From positions 1 to 64,000 of the forward strand of contig JAPZUF010000008.1 of NCBI GenBank assembly GCA_027533395.1: a stretch of DNA of 64,000 bases. Reading direction: 5' to 3'. The notes under the pieces are model-generated. The model made no database searches. It was not told the DNA's origin and saw nothing but the letters and a program-made list of their open reading frames with translations. The translations under genes were made by a program, and so were the position numbers. Origin of the DNA: Cyclobacteriaceae bacterium (lineage in GTDB: Bacteria; Bacteroidota; Bacteroidia; Cytophagales; Cyclobacteriaceae). Positions 50,342 through 58,001 of the stretch are shown here, in pieces; within the stretch, counting starts at the first letter, position 1, and each line of letters begins with the position of its first letter.

Positions 50342-52792
50342 ATGAGAATTGTTCCCTTTTTTATATCGCTGGTGTTTACTGCCGGCTTTTTTTACATGCT
50401 CAGCATCAGCCACGAAATTGATGGTAATCGTATTCCACCTTTAGGAAAATTTCTCGATCCATTTCATGGATTTTGGCAAAATATTGAAAGCAATAACACC
50501 CAACCCAAGCAAGAAGAAAAATTACTAGGAGCAGTAAAAGATGAAGTGATCATTTACCATGATTCTTTGTTGATTCCTCATCTTTTTGCAGAAAATGATG
50601 CTGACTTGTACCTCGCACAAGGCTACGTTACTGCCATGCACCGCTTGTGGCAAATGGAGTTTCAAACCCATGCTGCAGCAGGAAGAATTTCTGAAATTAC
50701 TGGAGCTGGTAAAAATGACGCTGTGTTGAATTATGATCGCGGGCAGAGAAGATTAGGCATGGTTTACGCAGCAGAAAAAGCATTGGAAGGCATGTTATCT
50801 TCACCTGCATCGAAAGAAGCTGTTGAACAATATACGAAAGGTGTAAATGCTTATATCGAAACGCTCTCTTACAAAGATTTTCCATTTGAATACAAGCTAC
50901 TCGACTACGCGCCAGAAAGCTGGACAACTTTAAAGTGCGCCTTGCTTCTAAGAAGCATGGCTCAAACATTAAACATGGGCGATAAGGATATTGAAATGAC
51001 CAACACTTTGCGCCTATTTGGAAAAGAGGCAGTTGACTTGTTGTTTCCAGACAGAGAAAAAGTGGGTGAACCGATTGTATCGAAACCTAACCAATGGAAT
51101 TTTCCAGCCATCTCGCTAGATGGAAAACCTCTTGCTTTGCCTGAAGAACTTATCCAATTGCAACAAAAAATTCCAGGGTCGGACCCGAACACTGGCAGTA
51201 ACAATTGGGCAGTGCATGGTAGCAAAACAAGCACGGGTTCTCCTATGTTAAGCAGCGACCCACATTTAAATCTTAGTTTGCCTTCAATCTGGTTTGCCAT
51301 TCAGTTGAAAACAAAAAATATGAATGTGATGGGCGCATCTTTACCGGGAGCACCTCATGTTATTATCGGTTTTACTGACTCTGTTGCTTGGGCAGTAACT
51401 AATGCGCAACGCGATTTAGTGGATTGGTATCAAATAAAATTTAAGGATGATAAAAAAGATTCTTATCAACTAGATGGCTCATGGATAAACAGCAAAAAAG
51501 TAATCGAGAAATTTACTGTCAGAGGTCGTGAAACATATATAGATACCGTAATTTATACACATTGGGGACCGGTTGTATATGATGAAAGTTACCAAGCTGA
51601 GGACAATTTAAAACATTATGCTTTCCGCTGGATTGCACACGATGTTTCTAATGAAAGTCAAACTTTTTATGAATTAAATCGCGCTAAAAACTACCAAGAC
51701 TATATGCAGGCTTTGAATTATTATAGCGGTCCTGCACAAAATTTTGCTTTTGCTTCTGTTCAAGGAGATGTAGCCATGCGCGTACAAGGAAAATTTCCTA
51801 TACGAAGAAAGAACGAAGGTAAATTTGTTTTAGATGGTAGCCAGACTAGCAATGGATGGCAGGCTTTTATTCCTAATGAACAAAATGTAATGGAGAAAAA
51901 CCCATTGCGTGGCTTTGTCAGCAGTGCCAATCAATATCCTGCTGATTCCACTTATCCTTATTACATCCATGCTCGCAGTTTTGAAGCTTACAGAAACAGG
52001 AGAATCAATGAAGTGCTTGGGAAGAGTAATCAAGTAAAAGTTGAAGACTTAATGCAGTTGCATAGCGATAATTATAATATGAAAGCAGCGGAAAGCTTAC
52101 CTTATTTTTTATCTACTATTGGTACTATCTCAGCGTTAAATAAAGCAGAGAAAAAAGCTTTTGACAAATTATCAAGTTGGGATTTTTATTATGATGTTGA
52201 TTCTGAGGGTGCTTCCTATTATGAAGCCTGGTGGGATGCGCTGATGCCTTTACTCTGGGACGAATTTGATGTAGAGAAAACTTCTCTGACTTATCCGACT
52301 TCTTATCAAACCATTTACTTGTTAAAAAAATATCCAGAATTAAAATGGTTTGATTTTCAATCGACTCCGGAAAAAGAAAATGCACAAGTCATTTTATTAA
52401 AAGCGTTCAGAGAGAGTGTTCTTCAAATAGAAAACTGGAAAAAAGATAAAGGATTTGAAAAAGTAAGATGGGCAGACTATAAAGATAGTTATATCGGGCA
52501 TTTACTAAGAGTTTCGGCACTCAATATCAAAGTACAACATGGTGGTAATCATGATATTGTTAATGCTCATTCTAAAACACACGGACCAAGTTGGCGCATG
52601 GTGAGCAGCTTAGAAAAAAATGGCATCAAGACTTGGGCAACCTATCCGGGAGGTCAATCGGGTAACCCGGGTAGTAGATATTATGATCGCTTTTTGTCGC
52701 ATTGGACGAGTGGCCGATATTTCGAACTTGATTTTATGCAAGTGATTCCTGAACAACCACAGCAACTAACCATCATTTTAAAACCTGAATAG
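50342..52792 (+). CDS. Penicillin acylase family protein
   Basis: 816 residues, an Ntn-hydrolase precursor expected to self-cleave into alpha and beta chains. The cleavage site is TGSNNWAVHG with Ser286 as the new N-terminal nucleophile. SSDPHLNLSLPSIWF and GASLPGAPHVIIGF are conserved downstream. Near the C-terminus HGGNHDIVNAHSKTHGPSWRMV and GQSGNPGSRYYDRF are characteristic of the family. The N-terminus has a single hydrophobic helix (about 4-20), consistent with an export signal or anchor. Physiological substrates are unknown; amide or acyl-homoserine-lactone hydrolysis has been shown for relatives. A small membrane-protein gene follows after 2 bases. Confidence 0.93.
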   Translation: MRIVPFFISLVFTAGFFYMLSISHEIDGNRIPPLGKFLDPFHGFWQNIESNNTQPKQEEKLLGAVKDEVIIYHDSLLIPHLFAENDADLYLAQGYVTAMHRLWQMEFQTHAAAGRISEITGAGKNDAVLNYDRGQRRLGMVYAAEKALEGMLSSPASKEAVEQYTKGVNAYIETLSYKDFPFEYKLLDYAPESWTTLKCALLLRSMAQTLNMGDKDIEMTNTLRLFGKEAVDLLFPDREKVGEPIVSKPNQWNFPAISLDGKPLALPEELIQLQQKIPGSDPNTGSNNWAVHGSKTSTGSPMLSSDPHLNLSLPSIWFAIQLKTKNMNVMGASLPGAPHVIIGFTDSVAWAVTNAQRDLVDWYQIKFKDDKKDSYQLDGSWINSKKVIEKFTVRGRETYIDTVIYTHWGPVVYDESYQAEDNLKHYAFRWIAHDVSNESQTFYELNRAKNYQDYMQALNYYSGPAQNFAFASVQGDVAMRVQGKFPIRRKNEGKFVLDGSQTSNGWQAFIPNEQNVMEKNPLRGFVSSANQYPADSTYPYYIHARSFEAYRNRRINEVLGKSNQVKVEDLMQLHSDNYNMKAAESLPYFLSTIGTISALNKAEKKAFDKLSSWDFYYDVDSEGASYYEAWWDALMPLLWDEFDVEKTSLTYPTSYQTIYLLKKYPELKWFDFQSTPEKENAQVILLKAFRESVLQIENWKKDKGFEKVRWADYKDSYIGHLLRVSALNIKVQHGGNHDIVNAHSKTHGPSWRMVSSLEKNGIKTWATYPGGQSGNPGSRYYDRFLSHWTSGRYFELDFMQVIPEQPQQLTIILKPE

Positions 52793-52794
52793 CC

Positions 52795-53145
52795 ATGCGA
52801 TTTTTCCAACAATTGATTTTTATTTTGATAGTATCCACTGTTTTGTCTTTATGGTTGCCTTGGTGGAGTATTGCCATTGCAGGATTTTTAGGTGGTGCTA
52901 TCTTCCATTCAGGTAAGAATTTTTTAGCTGGATTTTTAGCAATCATTATACTTTGGGGAAGTATGATTGGTTGGACGGAATGGCATGCTGCTTCAGATTT
53001 AACAACACGAGTTGCACAGATTTTTTCATTGAATAAACCTTTATTGATTGTAGTGACTTTATTAATTGGAGGAATTGGAAGTGGATTAGCTGCTTTAACA
53101 GGATCGTATATAAGACCAAAAAAGAAGAAGAATTTATACTATTAA
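52795..53145 (+). CDS. Small polytopic membrane protein
   Basis: 116 residues with about four hydrophobic helices (WLPWWSIAIAGFLGGAIF, the segment around FLAGFLAIIILWGSMIG, and LLIVVTLLIGGIGSGLAAL) and a basic end (RPKKKKNLYY). No family function is recognised. Placed 2 bases after the penicillin-acylase gene, so it is probably cotranscribed. Confidence 0.75.
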   Translation: MRFFQQLIFILIVSTVLSLWLPWWSIAIAGFLGGAIFHSGKNFLAGFLAIIILWGSMIGWTEWHAASDLTTRVAQIFSLNKPLLIVVTLLIGGIGSGLAALTGSYIRPKKKKNLYY

Positions 53146-53169
53146 TCTTCTAATGTTCGAGATTAGGAG

Positions 53170-53199
53170 TTGGGAAATCGGACTGTTCCCTTATATTTG
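53170..53199 (+). promoter_or_regulatory. Promoter of the tRNA-Ser/tRNA-Arg unit
   Basis: TTG (53170-53172), exactly 19 bases, then TATATTTG (53192-53199): a perfect Bacteroidota promoter. tRNA-Ser starts 39 bases downstream. Confidence 0.8.
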
Positions 53200-53237
53200 C
53201 AACTCTTTTTTCGGGGATGCCGGATAAAGAACTACAC

Positions 53238-53327
<90 letters not shown>

Positions 53328-53335
53328 TTGTATGG

Positions 53336-53409
53336 GGTCCGATAGCTCAACTGGATAGAGCAGCTGCCTTCTAAGCAGCAGGTTCGGGGTTCGAGTCCCT
53401 GTCGGATCA
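53336..53409 (+). tRNA. tRNA-Arg (UCU)
   Basis: 74 nucleotides, 9 bases after tRNA-Ser. Acceptor GGTCCGA pairs with TCGGATC (one G-U). Anticodon TCT at 53370-53372 in loop CTTCTAA, stem GCTGC/GCAGC. T loop TTCGAGT. Discriminator A; CCA not encoded. Confidence 0.97.
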
Positions 53410-53428
53410 CAAAATTTTAAGAAAGTAG

Positions 53429-53458
53429 TTTATAATTCCATATATAATTCTACTTTTG
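53429..53458 (+). promoter_or_regulatory. Promoter of tRNA-Pro
   Basis: TACTTTTG (53451-53458) is a perfect -7 box; with a 19-base spacer the -33 site reads TTT (53429-53431). tRNA-Pro starts 18 bases downstream. Confidence 0.65.
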
Positions 53459-53476
53459 CAGCCCTTAAAGATTATT

Positions 53477-53550
53477 CGGGGTGTAGCGCAGTCCGGTAGC
53501 GCACCTGGTTTGGGACCAGGGGGTCCCAGGTTCGAATCCTGGTACCCCGA
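53477..53550 (+). tRNA. tRNA-Pro (UGG)
   Basis: 74 nucleotides. Acceptor CGGGGTG pairs with TACCCCG (one G-U), discriminator A53550. Anticodon TGG at 53511-53513 in loop TTTGGGA between stems CCTGG and CCAGG. T arm CCAGG-TTCGAAT-CCTGG. Its 3' end and terminator are duplicated downstream. Confidence 0.97.
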
Positions 53551-53587
53551 CATGACCCGTCATAGTGAAAACTTTGACGGGTTTTTT
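53524..53587 (+). repeat. 64-bp direct repeat, copy 1
   Basis: The last 27 bases of tRNA-Pro, the 4-base gap and the whole terminator (to its sixth T). Identical by inspection to 53669-53732, offset 145 bases. Confidence 0.9.
53555..53587 (+). terminator. Rho-independent terminator after tRNA-Pro
   Basis: ACCCGTCA (53555-53562) pairs with TGACGGGT (53575-53582) around a 12-base loop, followed by TTTTT. Confidence 0.85.
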
Positions 53588-53640
53588 GTTTTTAAATATC
53601 TTGTCAAAAGATTTCACTAGGGAAAACGTGGCTATAATTA

Positions 53641-53695
53641 GTAGCGCATGGCGCCTGGGCGCCAGCGTTCCCAGGTTCGAATCCTGGTACCCCGA
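53641..53695 (+). pseudogene. tRNA-Pro-like remnant
   Basis: The 3' 27 bases (53669-53695) equal tRNA-Pro from the variable region through the T arm, acceptor 3' strand and discriminator. Upstream, GTAGCGCA (53641-53648) matches the tRNA-Pro D-arm, but the anticodon arm is replaced by a GC-rich hairpin (TGGCG-CCTGGG-CGCCA) with a 6-base loop, and the acceptor 5' strand is missing. It cannot fold as a normal tRNA. Confidence 0.8.
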
Positions 53696-53732
53696 CATGA
53701 CCCGTCATAGTGAAAACTTTGACGGGTTTTTT
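53669..53732 (+). repeat. 64-bp direct repeat, copy 2
   Basis: Exact second copy of 53524-53587, containing the tRNA-Pro 3' end and terminator. 81 bases separate the two copies. Confidence 0.9.
53700..53732 (+). terminator. Duplicated terminator
   Basis: Same hairpin and T-run as at 53555-53587, carried in copy 2 of the repeat; it lies just upstream of the GIY-YIG gene. Confidence 0.8.
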
Positions 53733-53753
53733 ATTTGTCTTCATCATTTTAAA

Positions 53754-54002
53754 ATGTTTGTTGTTTACATTCTTTATAGCGATATCACTTCGCGCTTTTA
53801 TATAGGGCAAACGGATGATTTAATTAACAGACTTAAAGAACATAATGCTGGTGAAACTCCTTCGATCAAAAATGGAAAACCTTGGCGTGTCGTTTGGTCT
53901 GTTCAGGTTTCATCACGCTCAGAAGCTGTTATGCTTGAAACTAAAATTAAAAATCGTGGCGCTAAAAGATTTCTTCATGACAACGGCATTCTTACATGGT
54001 AG
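53754..54002 (+). CDS. GIY-YIG nuclease-superfamily protein
   Basis: 82 residues from ATG at 53754, a complete small GIY-YIG domain. The core strands are FVVYILYS and RFYIGQTDDLINRL, with the conserved Tyr, Arg and a C-terminal Glu in AVMLETKIKNRGAKRFL. Small UPF0213/YhbQ-like proteins of this kind are common in Bacteroidota and of unclear function; a nuclease acting on DNA structures is possible. It begins 21 bases after the duplicated tRNA-Pro terminator. An upstream in-frame extension would read through the tRNA remnant and is rejected. Confidence 0.85.
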   Translation: MFVVYILYSDITSRFYIGQTDDLINRLKEHNAGETPSIKNGKPWRVVWSVQVSSRSEAVMLETKIKNRGAKRFLHDNGILTW

Positions 54003-54228
54003 AGTATGGCATCAGTGAAATAAGTTGGAGCACTCACAACACAAAAGAAGAAAAAATATACATCAAAAAAGTATCATCTATTTTTTTTCTATCACATCTA
54101 AAATTTCTTTTTATCCCAATACTCGACTACTACTTCATTCCATTTACCTTATTATAATAAAGTTTAACACGAATATTGTTTTGAAAATATATTGGGAAAA
54201 TTCAATTTGGATTCTTCTTAAACCTAGT
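54003..54228. other. AT-rich intergenic region
   Basis: 226 bases between the GIY-YIG gene and the broken sensor gene. No gene, clear promoter or terminator is seen. Confidence 0.5.
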
Positions 54229-55504
54229 ATGCGTTTCACTCTCGTTGCAGCTTTTATTTTTTTACTGGAAGTTTTCTGCAAGCTCAATGTTTGACTGATT
54301 TTAATAAACTTACCCCAGAACCAAGCATAGAAATTTTCAGTGGGTTTGGAAATGCAGTCTCTGTCTATGAAGATTTTATAGCGGTAGGTATTCCATTTAG
54401 CGATTCTCTTGGAAGAGGTGTTGGTTTAGTTAAATTATATCAATTAGTAAATAATCAATGGATTAATATTGCAACACTTAATCCAAAAGTAGTTTACGAG
54501 TGTATGCGTTTTGGAACTACATTACATCTTTCAAACAATTATTTGTTAATTAGTTCTCAACACAACAAAGGCATCGTACATTTATTTATTTGAGAAGTAA
54601 GGAAATAACTGGGCATCATCAACAGAATTAATCATTTTATCAAATTCTTTTGCCACAAATTTCGGGACGTATCATAATAACAATCTCGAAATATCTTATG
54701 ACGAAAACATTATCGCGATAGCTGATGTCAACTATTCAGATGCCACAATGCCAAAAGATAGACGAGGGGCTATTTTTATCTATCAAAAAATGAATGACGA
54801 TGAATGGATCAATCAGACAACACCCTTTGTTTTAAAAGCATTAGAGAAAGACACAGCTGACTTTGGAAGCAGGGGAATTATCATAAAAGGAAATAGACTA
54901 TTTACAGGAACAGCATTTACAAATTCTGGAACAATCTAGTTCTGGTTGTAAGCTCCCCCGAAAATTGGGCCACGGAATTCTCTTTTTGAAAGGAAATTCG
55001 ATTAAGGACCCAAGTGTAAGTAAAATCTTGTCTGATCTAAGAACTCGTTTGCGTTCTATCTCACTTATACACGAAAGACTATTGCACAAAGATCCACTCG
55101 AAAAAGTTAACATTGGATTTTACTTGGAAACACTTTTACGAGAAATTAAACAAGTTTCTGGTGTTCATCCTGATTTCATTGAAATTCAAACTGACATTAT
55201 GCAGTTTGAAATGAACTTAGATCCATTAACGAATCTTGGCTTTATTTTAAACGAGCTATTTACAAATTCAATTAAACATGCTTTTCCAAATGGTGAGAAG
55301 GGCATTATTAAAGTTCAATTTCAAGTAGAAGCTGATAAAAAAATATTGATATACTCAGATAATGGCGTAGGTATTCCTGAAGATGTAAACTTAAACAACA
55401 GTAATTTGTTTGGCATTCAACTCATTAAAATATTCGCATCTCACATTCATGCAAAAGTTGAATTAACCAGCCAAAATGGAACACAATGGAAATTTATCTT
55501 TTAA
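54229..55504 (+). pseudogene. Broken FG-GAP sensor histidine kinase
   Basis: Four coding segments in shifting frames. (1) 54229-54275 begins a signal peptide (MRFTLVAAFIF); one missing T in a T-run near 54270 breaks it, and the other frame continues as GSFLQAQCLTDFNK. (2) To 54593, FG-GAP-like beta-propeller repeats (SGFGNAVSVYEDFIAVGIP). (3) About 54600-54940, more repeats (NLEISYDENIIAIADV) after a frameshift and an in-frame TAA. (4) About 54990-55504, the end of a HisKA_2 domain (RTRLRSISLIHERLL) and a HATPase (NELFTNSIKHAF, DNGVGIPED). The H-box, transmembrane part and rest of the propeller are gone at the 54947-54973 scar. The downstream regulators are intact. Confidence 0.8.
54947..54973. 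mobile_element. Solitary IS-end-like sequence at deletion junction
   Basis: 27 bases, TGTAAGCTCCCCCG followed by AAAATTGGGCCAC, foreign to both flanking protein segments. The C-run and AAATTGGG pattern resembles ends of some IS3-family elements. No transposase is present. It marks where the propeller half and the kinase half of the pseudogene meet. Confidence 0.4.
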
Positions 55505-55505
55505 T

Positions 55506-56507
55506 ATGAATCAATTCTCAATTATAATAGTAGAAGATCAAGCCATTGTTGCTAATTACATTAAAGCCATTCTAGAAAATGTTGGCTATCATGTAATAGG
55601 TACATTTGCAACCGCAGAAGATGCATTACTCTATCTCCAAAATAATAAAGTTGATTTAGTTCTAATGGATATCATGTTGGAAGGTAAACTTACTGGAATT
55701 GATGCTGCCAATATTTTAATCAAAACAAATAACATACCTATCATATTTCTCACGGCCTTATCAGACCCCGCAACACTTGAGCTAGCCAAGCGAACAAGTC
55801 CTTATGCTTATATTGTTAAACCCTTTGAAGAAAATGACTTAGTGCATCGGGTTGCTTTTGCCATACAAAAGCATAAATCAGATGCTGAACTTACTCGAAC
55901 AAGATTGCAAGCAATATTCGAAGGACAAGAAATTGAAAAGAGAAGAATAAGCAAAGAACTACATGATGGCCTCGGACAACTTCTTAATAGAATCATGTTT
56001 GAAGTAGAAACTTTTTCAACAGCGCAAGATCTAACAACAAAAAAGCAAACCCTATCTCATCTTTGTAAAAAAGCAATCGCTGACATGCGAAGTGTAATAT
56101 CAGAATTAATGCCTATGCATGTAATAGACTTTGATATTGTAACATCTTTGCGCGAGTTAAGTGTTGAGTTTCAAAATGAAAATTTAAACGTTCACTTCTT
56201 TACAAATGCTGAGAAGATAGGCCTACCGGAAAATACAAGATTTACTATATATAGAATTTGTCAGGAAATATTAAACAATGTTGGTAAGCATAGTCATGCA
56301 ACACAATTAACCATTCAAATTAACCATGAAAATTCTTTACTTTCCATTACAATCGAAGATAACGGAACTGGTTTCGATTCAAATATTATAAAACTAGGAA
56401 ATGGCCTACGAAATATTAAAGAGCGTGCGCTATCTATTCACGCAGAACTAACTATTTATAGCGAAATAAAAAAAGGTACTCTCATTCACTTTCAACTCCC
56501 CATTTAA
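55506..56507 (+). CDS. Response regulator-histidine kinase hybrid (REC-HisKA_3-HATPase)
   Basis: 333 residues from ATG at 55506. An N-terminal receiver domain (SIIIVEDQ, phospho-acceptor Asp55 in LVLMDIMLEG, Thr-Ala and Lys in VKPF) is followed by a short linker and a HisKA_3 dimerisation domain with His153 in RRISKELHDGLGQLL. The HATPase domain has ICQEILNNVGKHSHAT, DNGTGFD and GLRNIKERA. There is no membrane helix. The order REC then kinase implies a cytoplasmic phosphorelay node that receives phosphate and passes it on, probably to the LuxR-type regulator 1 base downstream. The likely upstream partner is the broken sensor. Confidence 0.92.
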   Translation: MNQFSIIIVEDQAIVANYIKAILENVGYHVIGTFATAEDALLYLQNNKVDLVLMDIMLEGKLTGIDAANILIKTNNIPIIFLTALSDPATLELAKRTSPYAYIVKPFEENDLVHRVAFAIQKHKSDAELTRTRLQAIFEGQEIEKRRISKELHDGLGQLLNRIMFEVETFSTAQDLTTKKQTLSHLCKKAIADMRSVISELMPMHVIDFDIVTSLRELSVEFQNENLNVHFFTNAEKIGLPENTRFTIYRICQEILNNVGKHSHATQLTIQINHENSLLSITIEDNGTGFDSNIIKLGNGLRNIKERALSIHAELTIYSEIKKGTLIHFQLPI

Positions 56508-56508
56508 T

Positions 56509-57153
56509 ATGATCACGCTTTTGCTAATTGACGACCATGAAATTTTTAGAGATGGAATAAAATCATATCTGGCAAATCAACATATTTTTGAGATCATGTA
56601 CGAAGCAGGCGATTTACCTTCTGCTAAAAAAATAATTGAACACCATCAACCTAACATTATCATTTTAGATTTAAGTCTAGGCAACAAATCAGGAATTGAT
56701 ATATTGAAATTTGTAAAAGAAAATAATTTTGTATCGAAATGCTTAGTGCTTAGTATGCATGATGATAATGCGTATATCAACCAATGCCTTTCATTAAACG
56801 CAGCCGGATATATCCTAAAGAATGAAAGTGGAACTGAGTTGTTAAAAGCGATACAGTTTATTTTAAAAGGAGAAACATACATATCGCATGGTGTTTCTAA
56901 AAATTTGCTAAAAAATTATCACCCTAAAAACAACTTAAAACAACCTGGTTTTGAAAGTAGTAAACTTACTACGCGGGAAGAAGAAATTATTTTACTGATT
57001 GAAAAAGGATTAACAACCCAACAAATTGCATCGAAGCTATTTATTAGTACAAAAACAGTTGAAACCCATAGAAGTAATTTATTTAAAAAACTAGAGGTAA
57101 CAAATGCCATTGAGTTACTCAATAAAGCTAGGGCGTTAGGTATCTTAGATTAA
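56509..57153 (+). CDS. NarL/LuxR-family response regulator
   Basis: 214 residues. Receiver domain with LLLIDDHEIFRDGI and phospho-acceptor Asp54 in IIILDLSLGNKSG; Lys in YILKNESG. The C-terminal LuxR-type helix-turn-helix (about 150-210) reads LTTREEEIILLIEKGLTTQQIASKLFISTKTVETHRSNLFKKL, shown here in outline, with all hallmark positions intact. It follows the hybrid kinase after 1 base. Targets are unknown; the secreted-protein genes starting at 57249 are close and could be regulated, which is inference. Confidence 0.95.
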   Translation: MITLLLIDDHEIFRDGIKSYLANQHIFEIMYEAGDLPSAKKIIEHHQPNIIILDLSLGNKSGIDILKFVKENNFVSKCLVLSMHDDNAYINQCLSLNAAGYILKNESGTELLKAIQFILKGETYISHGVSKNLLKNYHPKNNLKQPGFESSKLTTREEEIILLIEKGLTTQQIASKLFISTKTVETHRSNLFKKLEVTNAIELLNKARALGILD

Positions 57154-57248
57154 AAAGATTGTATTGACTTTACCAAATACTATACCTGAAAATAGGTATT
57201 CGCAGTAATTTAAGCTTTAATTATATTTACTTTTTAAAGCTTTAATCT

Positions 57249-57974
57249 ATGCGCATTTTACTCCTAACACCACTTCTGATGTTGTGTTTTTATGCCAACT
57301 ACGGGCAAAAACTACAAATAACTCGGTTAGAATTAGTAAACGACCAATTGGTTGTCCATTATTCAATAGATGATTCTAATCCAAACAACGAGTACTTAGT
57401 TTCGCTTTATGCTTCGAAAGATAACTTCTCTGCTCCACTTACAAAAGTATCGGGAGATATAGGTCAAGAAGTAAAACCCGGACAAAGAAAAGCTACCTGG
57501 AACATCAGAGCAGAATACGGAGATTTTGCCGGTCCATTGTCTGTTGAAGTTCGGGCCAATGTTTTTATTCCATTCGCACGTATAAAGTCGGCATCGTTAA
57601 ACAAAAAATATAAACGCGGAAAAAACTTATCTGTCGGGTGGCGACCTGGCAATACCAATCCTGTCCACATTGAATTGTTTAAAGGAAGCACGCGCATGTC
57701 AGGTGAATTGAACCATCCTAATAATGGTAGCTTTTCAACTCAACTAGATAAAGGACTTAAACCTGGCAAAGATTATAGATTGAAAATTACTGATTCGAAA
57801 ACTCCATCCGAATTTGTGTATACCGAAAACTTCAGAATAAAAAGAAAATTTCCATTGCTTATTAAGTTGTTACCAATTGCAGGTATTGCCGCTTTTCTTG
57901 GTGGCGGTGGCGGTGGTGGCGCAGAAACTGATAACAGTCTACCTAATCCGTCTGCCCCCCCTACCAACAACTAA
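57249..57974 (+). CDS. Secreted protein with Ig-like domain and Gly-rich tail
   Basis: 241 residues. Signal peptide (MRILLLTPLLMLCFYANYG), then two beta-sandwich-like regions: about 22-110 (KLQITRLELVNDQLVVHYSI, ATWNIRAEYGDF) and about 112-195 (RIKSASLNKKYKRGKNLSVGW, HIELFKGSTRM, YRLKITDS), the latter like an Ig fold seen in Ser/Thr-rich GPI-anchored fungal proteins and bacterial relatives. A hydrophobic segment (about 203-217) leads to eight glycines in GGGGGGGA and a proline-rich end. Function unknown. An upstream hairpin (ATACCT/AGGTAT, 57182-57199) has no U-tract. Confidence 0.75.
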   Translation: MRILLLTPLLMLCFYANYGQKLQITRLELVNDQLVVHYSIDDSNPNNEYLVSLYASKDNFSAPLTKVSGDIGQEVKPGQRKATWNIRAEYGDFAGPLSVEVRANVFIPFARIKSASLNKKYKRGKNLSVGWRPGNTNPVHIELFKGSTRMSGELNHPNNGSFSTQLDKGLKPGKDYRLKITDSKTPSEFVYTENFRIKRKFPLLIKLLPIAGIAAFLGGGGGGGAETDNSLPNPSAPPTNN

Positions 57975-58001
57975 TTCTTCTCCTTCTCTAAACTAACTTT
58001 T

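Noticed and set aside
53565-53753. N-terminal extension of the GIY-YIG gene
   Set aside because: It would translate the terminator and tRNA remnant. The domain starts cleanly at the ATG at 53754.
53465-53810. Minus-strand frames over tRNA-Pro and its remnant containing GVPGFEPG-type sequence
   Set aside because: This is the well-known false translation of the antisense of a tRNA T arm. The two frames match each other only because of the 64-bp repeat.
54025-54228. Open frame running into the broken sensor gene
   Set aside because: Composition is unlike a protein, and the signal peptide begins at the ATG at 54229.
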